Below, piece by piece: positions 1 to 5,810 of a stretch of 6,832 nt of DNA; the first letter of the stretch is position 1; every line of letters starts with the position of its first letter. The position numbers and the translations under genes were made by a program. The DNA is from Anaerolineaceae bacterium. Lineage in GTDB: Bacteria; Chloroflexota; Anaerolineae; Anaerolineales; Anaerolineaceae. Where the stretch lies: assembly GCA_030620065.1 (NCBI GenBank), contig JAUXFJ010000085.1, positions 1 to 6,832 of the forward strand, given 5' to 3'. The notes below the pieces were generated by a model, which searched no databases, was not told the DNA's origin, and was given only the letters and a program-made list of their open reading frames with translations.

Positions 1-73
1 ACTCAAGGCATATTTTGACGGTGATTTACAGCAAAATGCAGCCTGCAAGGAAAGTATTGAACACCAGAGTTGA
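1..73 (+). CDS. 3' end of an unidentified plus-strand gene (partial)
   Basis: An open frame enters from the left edge (first full codon at position 2) and runs 23 codons to a TGA at 71-73. It includes the peptide KAYFDGDL and ends IEHQS. A perfect hairpin with a T-run follows 22 nt after the stop, as expected for the end of a real plus-strand gene convergent with the HerA-like gene. I do not recognise the protein from so short a tail. The frame is too short to be significant on its own; the terminator placement is the main support. A second open frame, stopping near position 102, would run into the hairpin stem and is less likely. Confidence 0.35.
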   Translation, partial: LKAYFDGDLQQNAACKESIEHQS

Positions 74-95
74 TCCGATACCAAATATATGTAAT

Positions 96-132
96 AAACA
101 TTGAACGCCTTTGATAGGCGTTCAATGTTTTT
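96..132. terminator. Bidirectional intrinsic terminator between convergent genes
   Basis: The arms 96-109 (AAACATTGAACGCC) and 117-130 are exact reverse complements, giving a 14-bp stem with a 7-nt loop (110-116). On the plus strand the stem runs directly into TTTTT (128-132), a good rho-independent terminator for the gene ending at 73. On the minus strand the sequence after the stem is T-rich but interrupted (TGTTTATTAC). It therefore probably also ends the HerA-like transcript, whose stop lies about 80 nt away, though less efficiently. No better minus-strand terminator is visible between 131 and 210. Confidence 0.8.
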
Positions 133-210
133 GTAGTAATTGCGCTTCGGAAACGCGACTATTTAATAGGCTTGTGAGTTATGCAGCATTGCCACAACCT
201 ACAAGGCTTG

Positions 211-2685
211 TTACTTAAAAGCCTTAACCGTCACCCACTTGTCCTTGACCTTAAAAGCATAGTACGGCATCCATACCACACCGAAGAGCTCAACGAAGAT
301 ATTCTTTTTATACAGTGCAATTGAGACTTCCTTTATATTACTGACCGACTCAGCCATCTTTGTTTTGGCTTCTTCAAGTTCAGCCTTAAAATCGTTCTCA
401 ATCTCAGATAGCTGTTTTTCATACACGGCAATCATCTGCTCTGATTCTTCAACATCCGCCTTTGCCTGCGTGGTCATCCGCCGCTTGGTTAAAGATGTGC
501 TTAAGCTTGTTTTCCGTGAGCCCAATAATTTCAGCACATTCTCGAGCCCCTTGCTGGCTTCCTCAAGACGCCTCTGGGAAAGCTCCTTTTGATCCTTGTC
601 CAGTTCCAGCTTCTCACGCTTAAGCTTTAATTCAAGACTGTCCATCTTCTTGTCACGTTTCGCCTTAATCTTGTCACTCACATCATCCAGGGCTTCCCTG
701 GCTGCTTTACTGCAGCGCTCACGGAAGGCAGCTGTGGTTTCAGAAGGCTCTGAATATAATTTTAAAACCTCATTGAATTGAAGTTTTAAATGGCGCGTGC
801 GGTAAATCCAATCCCCAAAATCCTCTGACATATCCTTGATGCTGGTTTCATCATCCAATGGAGGTTTAAGTTCACCGAAACGCGCGTTGGATAAGGCTTG
901 GTTTAACAGCGTATCCAAATTAACGGGTTCCACAAGATAGTCCTCCCAGCGCACGAGCCCGCGTTTTTTTAGTTTTTCAATGCGTGCCGTATATACCTCC
1001 TCATGGTCAATTTTATATTTGCGATCTGCGTAATAGACACGCGCTTGACCAATTAATTCCGGCTTATAAAAATATTGAGGGGTGGGTGGCTTTTTAGATA
1101 GTTGAACCTGTGCATTAACAAGAGCTTCAGAAGGACCGCGACTGATTGGCAGATAATAAACTTCCACAGATGAAGCAAGAACAGGCTGTATGGCTGTGCC
1201 AAAGCCTTTTGAACTTGTATCCACCTTAGCTGCATTTCCACCAGAAGGGCTTCTTTGTGCTGCTTGTTGAGGAGTCTTATCCGCTCCCACCAGAGCATTC
1301 AAAGCAGCCAACTTATTGCGCGTGATTGGTCCAGGCAGGTAATTCATCGCCCAACGTGTGGAAAAAACTACTGGTTCTTTTTCATGCACATTATGCAGCA
1401 AGAAGACACGTTTACCAAGTTCAGAAATCATTTTATCAAAATAGCTACGGTTCAAGCCAGAAGAAACGCCCTCCAGGCCATCCAACAGACGCTGTTTATC
1501 TTGGTCGGTCTGAAGTTTGCCGATCATCCAAGTGCCTGCATTTGAAAGCGCTTTATAATCCAGATCAATCGGGTTCTGTGTCGCCAAGACCAAACCGATG
1601 CCAAAGGCACGTGCTTGTTTGAGCAAGCGCAGTATGATCGGCTTGCTGGGCGGGTTTGATACTGGCGGCAGAAAGCCCACAATCTCATCAAAATAAACCA
1701 GCGCTTTCAATCCAGAAGAGCCGGACTGTGTACGCATCCAGGTTTCGATCGCTGAATAAAGCAGGGTAACAAAGAACATACGCTCAGCATCAGCAAGATG
1801 TGCCAGATAAAAAACGCTGTGGCGCGGTTTACCTTCAGGTGTATAAAGTATCGAGGCAATATCCAAAGCTTGCCCTTCCAACCAGGTTTGGAAGGCTGGT
1901 GCAGCCAGAAAATTATTCAGCAGCATAGCTAATTCAAAGCGCTCTTTTTCAGGATAGAACTTGGTCAAAGTAAAAACACCCAATTTTTCAAAAGGAGGGT
2001 TTTGCACCTGCAAAATCAGCTTTTCTAAATTAAGATCAGCGCCCTGACTCCAGGCACTTTCAAAAATATTCGCCAGTAAAATATGTTCGCGTGAACGTAC
2101 CGGGTCGATATCTTTAAGACCAACAAGCCCCAACAGCGCAGTCACGGTGCTCGAAATGCGTTCGCGCAGAACTTCCTTATTGCCTTCCCAAGTGATCTCA
2201 GGACACTTGAGTGATGCAAGGATGCTAACGGATATGCCAGAATCCGAGCCAGGTGAATAGATTGCGTAATCAACGTTTTCTGACAAAGCCTCCAAGCGTG
2301 CCTTGTCAATACCCCAATCTGCTAAACCATTTTTCCAGCTTGAAGCGGCACCCTCTGCAGCTTGTTCAATGGAATTACCGTCTCTACGCGCTGCATCCTC
2401 GTCTATCCAGGGTGCAAAATCAGCAGGTAACAACTCAGGGAAATGCAGCAAATGGTTGGTCAAGTCACCTTTCGGATCGATTAAGATCGCAGGAATGCCC
2501 TGCAGCGCAGCTTCTTCCAACAATATGATACCCAAACCCGTCTTACCTGAACCTGTCATGCCAGTGATCACTGCATGCGTGGTCAGGTCAGAGGGGTCAT
2601 AATAGACTTGTTTATCAGCTTTGACTTGCTTCTTTTTCAGATCAAAAACACGTCCCAAAAAGAACTCTGTATCCTTGGGATTCAT
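211..2685 (-). CDS. HerA/FtsK-like P-loop ATPase with C-terminal coiled coil
   Basis: This 824-residue protein is an ATPase of the HerA/FtsK superfamily, which translocates DNA or remodels nucleoprotein as ring-shaped oligomers. Visible motifs are: Walker A GMTGSGKT at residues 42-49; the family motif IDPKGDL at 69-75; Walker B with adjacent acidic residues, VYFDE (D333, E334); a long helix LLKQARAFGIGL near 353-364; and the ATQNP segment at 368-372. The ATPase core spans roughly 35-450. A linker rich in Ser, Gly and Gln (about 470-495) leads to a poorly characterised region (500-640). A strongly charged Lys/Glu stretch of about 655-790 is a likely coiled coil, and the chain ends with a hydrophobic WMPYYAF segment. 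There are only about 40 residues before Walker A, so the HAS-barrel of classical HerA is absent. No nurA lies beside it. The ATG at 2685 is supported by AGGAGA 4 nt upstream. The gene appears monocistronic. The ATPase family is firm; the cellular role is unknown (repair, segregation or defence are all possible). Confidence 0.9.
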   Translation of the reverse strand: MNPKDTEFFLGRVFDLKKKQVKADKQVYYDPSDLTTHAVITGMTGSGKTGLGIILLEEAALQGIPAILIDPKGDLTNHLLHFPELLPADFAPWIDEDAARRDGNSIEQAAEGAASSWKNGLADWGIDKARLEALSENVDYAIYSPGSDSGISVSILASLKCPEITWEGNKEVLRERISSTVTALLGLVGLKDIDPVRSREHILLANIFESAWSQGADLNLEKLILQVQNPPFEKLGVFTLTKFYPEKERFELAMLLNNFLAAPAFQTWLEGQALDIASILYTPEGKPRHSVFYLAHLADAERMFFVTLLYSAIETWMRTQSGSSGLKALVYFDEIVGFLPPVSNPPSKPIILRLLKQARAFGIGLVLATQNPIDLDYKALSNAGTWMIGKLQTDQDKQRLLDGLEGVSSGLNRSYFDKMISELGKRVFLLHNVHEKEPVVFSTRWAMNYLPGPITRNKLAALNALVGADKTPQQAAQRSPSGGNAAKVDTSSKGFGTAIQPVLASSVEVYYLPISRGPSEALVNAQVQLSKKPPTPQYFYKPELIGQARVYYADRKYKIDHEEVYTARIEKLKKRGLVRWEDYLVEPVNLDTLLNQALSNARFGELKPPLDDETSIKDMSEDFGDWIYRTRHLKLQFNEVLKLYSEPSETTAAFRERCSKAAREALDDVSDKIKAKRDKKMDSLELKLKREKLELDKDQKELSQRRLEEASKGLENVLKLLGSRKTSLSTSLTKRRMTTQAKADVEESEQMIAVYEKQLSEIENDFKAELEEAKTKMAESVSNIKEVSIALYKKNIFVELFGVVWMPYYAFKVKDKWVTVKAFK

Positions 2686-2689
2686 ACTG

Positions 2690-2695
2690 TCTCCT
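2690..2695 (-). promoter_or_regulatory. Shine-Dalgarno of the HerA-like gene
   Basis: AGGAGA on the minus strand ends 4 nt before the ATG at 2685. It is the strongest ribosome-binding sequence near this end of the frame and fixes the start codon. Confidence 0.75.
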
Positions 2696-2709
2696 AAACA
2701 TTTAACTTG

Positions 2710-2727
2710 TTTAAAGTATACTTCAAA
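2710..2727. promoter_or_regulatory. Near-perfect 18-bp palindrome over the -10, possible operator
   Basis: TTTAAAGTATACTTCAAA has 9-bp half-sites that match in eight positions; the central AAGTATACTT (2714-2723) is fully palindromic. It covers the putative -10 of the HerA-like gene, where a dimeric repressor would block RNA polymerase. AT-rich promoter sequence yields such palindromes by chance fairly often, so an operator role is only a suggestion. Confidence 0.3.
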
Positions 2728-2744
2728 GGTCTGACATTAATTAA
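2715..2744 (-). promoter_or_regulatory. Putative promoter of the HerA-like gene
   Basis: On the minus strand TATACT (2720-2715) matches five of six bases of the sigma-70 type -10. A weak -35 candidate, TTAATT (2744-2739), lies 18 nt upstream. Transcription would begin near 2708, leaving a leader of about 20 nt with the Shine-Dalgarno inside it. The location between a terminator and a gene start supports it; the poor -35 keeps confidence moderate. Confidence 0.4.
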
Positions 2745-2784
2745 GGGTTTTGTCGAGTAAATTATGTATCTGGTATCTCACAAC

Positions 2785-2812
2785 AACTAGACGCCCCGAA
2801 GGGCGTCTAGTT
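2785..2812 (-). terminator. Hairpin terminator after the glgP-UPF0316 pair
   Basis: Arms 2785-2796 and 2801-2812 (AACTAGACGCCC and its exact complement) form a 12-bp GC-capped stem. On the minus-strand transcript the loop is UUCG closed by C-G, the very stable cUUCGg tetraloop. The right arm ends 15 nt beyond the UPF0316 stop. The downstream tract (TTGTTGTGAG) is only weakly T-rich, so it may act partly as an mRNA-stabilising 3' hairpin. Confidence 0.75.
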
Positions 2813-2827
2813 ATTTAATATTACGTT

Positions 2828-3355
2828 TCACGATCGCCAGAAACCGCGCCGCACAGGCGTGATATCTTCAACTGTGATGAAAGCTTTTGGATCAACATCG
2901 AGAATAAGCTTCTCTGCATCTTTGATATCTTTTCGCCTTAAACTGCAGTCTAACAAAGACACCATACCATTCATGCCACGAGCCGGAATTTCTGTTACTG
3001 CATAGCTGGCTTCTCTGAGCTTTTCCGCCACGGCCTGCCCGCGCTGGGTGCTGATAATATTCAAATGTGCAAATCCAACTGCCAGGCGGCTTTCTACCGC
3101 CATGCCCACGATATTACCTGTAGCAAAACCAGCAGCGTAAGCGATGATATTCAAAGGATTATTGAGGTCATTGAGCACAGATCCAATCACAAGTACAAAT
3201 AACGCCGATTCAGCAAAGCCCAAGATCCAAGATATAGCCTTTTTTCCACGGAGGGTCAACAGAAACCTCAAGGTAGCCAAGGTCATGTTCAACACACGCA
3301 GTAAAAAGATCCCTAACGCACCTAACCAAGCAGCTGATGATAGTAAAATTTCCAT
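2828..3355 (-). CDS. UPF0316 membrane protein (DUF5698 + DUF2179)
   Basis: This 175-residue protein has the layout of the UPF0316 family. An N-terminal membrane part has about three hydrophobic segments (near residues 7-28, 41-62 and 68-88), corresponding to DUF5698. A soluble C-terminal domain (about 95-170) corresponds to DUF2179, with the characteristic ending ITVEDITPVRRGFW. The basic loop RGKKA after segment 1 suggests that loop is cytoplasmic. The length is normal for the family. No biochemical function is established for UPF0316 proteins; DUF2179 domains also occur at the C terminus of YitT-type membrane proteins and may bind a small ligand, which is inference. The start at 3355 lies 5 nt after the glgP stop and uses an AGGAGG inside the glgP end, so the two genes are probably co-transcribed and translationally coupled. 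A terminator follows. Confidence 0.85.
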   Translation of the reverse strand: MEILLSSAAWLGALGIFLLRVLNMTLATLRFLLTLRGKKAISWILGFAESALFVLVIGSVLNDLNNPLNIIAYAAGFATGNIVGMAVESRLAVGFAHLNIISTQRGQAVAEKLREASYAVTEIPARGMNGMVSLLDCSLRRKDIKDAEKLILDVDPKAFITVEDITPVRRGFWRS

Positions 3356-3360
3356 TTTAC

Positions 3361-5559
3361 TTAAACCTCCTCACCCGTGGCATCTTCAATACTGTCTTCA
3401 AGCGCTTCTATCTTGCTTACTCGTAAAGCAGGTTGGTAAAGCCGGGTCATGTATTCTTTCACCATGCGTTGCATCGAAAATTGAGGCGCTAAGGTACGAA
3501 TACTTTCTTTAACGCACGCCAACCATTCAGCGGGAAGTCCATCTGCTGAGCGTTGTTTGTAATACAAGGGGACAATCTCATTTTCCAGCGTTTCATAGAG
3601 GCTGATTGCATCTGCTTCATCCTGCTGGTCGTGATCGGTACGTTCAGTGTCATCACCAATTGCCCAGCCGTTTTTACCATTATAACCCTCACGCCACCAG
3701 CCATCCAAAACCGAGAAATTGAGCGTACCATTCAAGGCTGCCTTCTCGCCACTCGTACCTGAAGCTTCACGCGGTCGGCGCGGTGTATTCAGCCAAACAT
3801 CAACACCCTGAACCAAATAGCTAGCCATATTCATATCATAATTTTCCAAGAAAACCAAACGGCCACCAAAACGTGCATCTTTCACGGCCCGATATACTTC
3901 CTGAATAAGCAGCTTCCCAGGTTCGTCAGCGGGATGGGCTTTGCCGGCAAAGATAATCTGTACAGGCATCCGCTCGTTGGTCACAATGCGAATCAAACGC
4001 TCATAATCTCGCAGTATAAGATTGGCACGTTTATACGTGGCAAAACGACGTGCAAAGCCTATCGTCAGTGCATACGGATCAAGCAGCACACCACTCGCAA
4101 CAGTTTGAACAGGGTGTACGCGCGTTGTCAACCACTGCTTGCGTGCCCGTCCAACCATATAAACAACCAGCTTTCGTTTAAGGTGCCTGCGTACGCGCCA
4201 GAGCTCCACATCGGGGATATTTTCGATTTGCAGCCACATATCGGGGTTATCAATATGCTCTATCCAATCTGATCCCAAATAGCGTGAGAAGAGGATACCC
4301 ATGCGTCTTGCCAACCATGTACCTGTATGAATCCCATTAGTTATGTGTGTAATCGGCACATCTTCCACTTTAAGTTTCGGCCACAAAAATGACCACATTT
4401 TTCGGGCGACTTCACCATGTAATTCTGATACGCCGTTGCGGTAATTGGACAGCTTCATCGCCAACACAGGCATGCTGAAGGCTTCCCCGCCCCAAGACTG
4501 TTCAACCTTGGCAAAGTCAATGAAATCATCACGGGATAAGCCTAATTCAGGCCAAAATTGTGCAAAATACTTATCCATCAACCATAATGGAAATTCGTCA
4601 TTCCCCGCTGATACAGGCGTATGGGTTGTGAAGATATTCGTCTGGCTGACCTTCTCTTGTGCATCTTCAAGCGATAAACCCTGAGCCATAAATTCACGGG
4701 TACGCTCTAACGCCAAAAAGGCAGAGTGCCCCTCATTCATGTGAAACACTGTCGGGGCATAACCCAATTCACGCAGCGCCCGAACCCCACCAATACCCAG
4801 TAAGAACTCCTGAGAAATGCGCAACTCCAGGTCGCTGATGTATAAGCGGTCAGTCAACTGGCGGTCTTTGGGATCATTTTCAACTAAATTCGTATGCATC
4901 AAACACAGCTTAACTCGCCCCACTTGCAGCTCATAAACGCGTGCATATAGCTTGCGGCCAGGCAGGTCAATCGAAACCCTGATCGGTTCGCTGTTTTCAT
5001 CCAAGAGCGAAACCAATGGCAGATCATCAAAATTGATCGGGATGTTATTTGCTTCCTGCCAGCCATCTTCAGTGATATGCTGGGAGAAATAGCCGTAGGT
5101 ATACAGGAATCCCACAGCCACCAGTGGAATTCCAAGATCACTGGCTTCCTTGAGGTGATCACCTGAGAGAATTCCCAATCCCCCCGCATAGACCATTAAA
5201 GACTCGTGCAGTCCAAATTCAAATGAAAAATAAGCCACCAGCTCATCTTTCAAATCGGGGTAGGTCCTCGAATACCAAGTATCAGTTTCAGCCATATAGC
5301 TGTCAAACTTGTGTATTGTTCGGTCGTACTTGTCCAAAAAATAGCGGTCATTTATTAGCTGGTTCAAACGTGCCCTGTCGACCTTCCGCAAAAAGACCAC
5401 CGGATTGTGATAGCAATCATCCCAAAGGATCGAGTTGATTTCTTTGAACAAGCGCGGTACCTCAGGGTTCCACACCCACCATAAGTTATAGGCAAGATCC
5501 GCTAAACGCCTAATACGCCTGGGAAGATCGAAACTGTTCGGTACTTCTCTTTTAATCAT
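3361..5559 (-). CDS. glgP: Alpha-glucan (glycogen/maltodextrin) phosphorylase
   Basis: This GT35 phosphorylase removes glucose from the non-reducing ends of alpha-1,4-glucans with phosphate, giving glucose-1-phosphate in the cytoplasm. Its 732 residues fit the shorter, divergent group with an N-terminal DUF3417 domain (about 12-120, including LADLAYNLWWVWNPEVPRLF). Conserved blocks are: AYFSFEFGLHES (109-120) and YAGGLGILSGDHLKEASDLG (124-143); HMNEGHSAFLALER (273-286); TTHTPVSAGNDEF (311-323); THITNGIHTGTWL (404-416); GFARRFATYKRANLI (501-515); IIFAGKAHPADEPGK (535-549). The pyridoxal-phosphate site is EASGTSGEKAALNG (598-611), where K606 should form the Schiff base. Glu605 occupies a place that is usually Met in characterised relatives (GMK). 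The ATG at 5559 is preceded by AAGGGA at about 9 nt. The gene appears intact and heads a two-gene unit with the UPF0316 gene. No other glycogen gene (glgA, glgB, glgC) is in the window. Confidence 0.95.
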   Translation of the reverse strand: MIKREVPNSFDLPRRIRRLADLAYNLWWVWNPEVPRLFKEINSILWDDCYHNPVVFLRKVDRARLNQLINDRYFLDKYDRTIHKFDSYMAETDTWYSRTYPDLKDELVAYFSFEFGLHESLMVYAGGLGILSGDHLKEASDLGIPLVAVGFLYTYGYFSQHITEDGWQEANNIPINFDDLPLVSLLDENSEPIRVSIDLPGRKLYARVYELQVGRVKLCLMHTNLVENDPKDRQLTDRLYISDLELRISQEFLLGIGGVRALRELGYAPTVFHMNEGHSAFLALERTREFMAQGLSLEDAQEKVSQTNIFTTHTPVSAGNDEFPLWLMDKYFAQFWPELGLSRDDFIDFAKVEQSWGGEAFSMPVLAMKLSNYRNGVSELHGEVARKMWSFLWPKLKVEDVPITHITNGIHTGTWLARRMGILFSRYLGSDWIEHIDNPDMWLQIENIPDVELWRVRRHLKRKLVVYMVGRARKQWLTTRVHPVQTVASGVLLDPYALTIGFARRFATYKRANLILRDYERLIRIVTNERMPVQIIFAGKAHPADEPGKLLIQEVYRAVKDARFGGRLVFLENYDMNMASYLVQGVDVWLNTPRRPREASGTSGEKAALNGTLNFSVLDGWWREGYNGKNGWAIGDDTERTDHDQQDEADAISLYETLENEIVPLYYKQRSADGLPAEWLACVKESIRTLAPQFSMQRMVKEYMTRLYQPALRVSKIEALEDSIEDATGEEV
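3366..3371 (-). promoter_or_regulatory. Shine-Dalgarno of the UPF0316 gene inside the glgP end
   Basis: AGGAGG on the minus strand is made by the last glgP codons (GAG GAG GTT, then TAA). It lies 10 nt before the UPF0316 ATG. Ribosomes ending glgP would stop on top of this site, which favours coupled translation and confirms the chosen start. Confidence 0.75.
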
Positions 5560-5566
5560 ATTATTA

Positions 5567-5576
5567 TTTCCCTTTT
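5567..5576 (-). promoter_or_regulatory. Ribosome-binding site of glgP
   Basis: AAAAGGGAAA on the minus strand places an AAGGGA core about 9 nt before the ATG at 5559. It is weaker than the sites of the other two complete genes but is the only purine-rich match near the start, and the DUF3417 homology begins a few residues inside the frame. Confidence 0.5.
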
Positions 5577-5587
5577 AACATAGAATC

Positions 5588-5616
5588 TCCTGCCAAGTTA
5601 ACTCTTCAAGGCAGGA
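5588..5616 (-). promoter_or_regulatory. Hairpin in the glgP upstream region
   Basis: TCCTGCC (5588-5594) and GGCAGGA (5610-5616) are exact complements and could be extended inward by AAG/CTT with a small bulge. The stem lies 29-57 nt before the glgP ATG. No T-run follows it on the minus strand (the sequence continues GATTCTATG), so it is not a convincing intrinsic terminator for the upstream ATPase gene. It could be a structured element in the glgP leader, if transcription starts upstream of it. Confidence 0.4.
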
Positions 5617-5659
5617 CATTATTTCCCAAGAGGGTTAGAATATCAATATAAGCCCAATA

Positions 5660-5688
5660 ATCATACCATGAAGCCTTTGATGCAAAAA
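5660..5688 (-). promoter_or_regulatory. Putative extended -10 promoter for glgP
   Basis: On the minus strand TGGTATGAT (5668-5660) has the TGn extension and a five-of-six -10 hexamer. The -35 is poor (TTTTTG at 5688-5683 with a 17-nt spacer). Transcription would start near 5653, giving a leader of about 94 nt that contains the 5588-5616 hairpin. The 251-nt gap between the ATPase gene and glgP makes an internal promoter likely, but its exact position is uncertain. I see nothing else convincing in that gap, and no clear terminator behind the ATPase gene. Confidence 0.35.
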
Positions 5689-5810
5689 CCATGCCTTTGC
5701 CAATCAGATATCTTTTTAAGTTCCATAGCTGTTTAAGCATCCAAAAAAGACAACCTCATCAGATTCGGCACACATGCATTAAGTATATGAATACTAAATC
5801 CAGCACTTTG

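Noticed and set aside
142..156. Small hairpin downstream of the HerA-like gene as its terminator
   Set aside because: The minus-strand transcript can form a 6-bp stem including a G-U pair, but it is followed by AATTACTAC rather than a T-run. The longer hairpin at 96-130 is a better candidate.
1255..1622. Two overlapping plus-strand open frames inside the HerA-like gene
   Set aside because: They lie antisense to a well-supported ATPase gene, show no recognisable motifs, and are best explained as shadow frames.
2253..2602. Plus-strand open frames opposite the N-terminal part of the HerA-like gene
   Set aside because: The minus strand here encodes Walker A and the IDPKGDL motif, so the plus-strand frames are incidental.
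3144..3512. A 122-codon plus-strand frame spanning the glgP-UPF0316 junction
   Set aside because: It overlaps both real genes on the other strand and its translation resembles no known protein.
5742..5747. T-run on the minus strand as a terminator for the tandem ATPase gene
   Set aside because: Six T residues are present, but no stable stem precedes them; only 3-5 bp pairings can be drawn.
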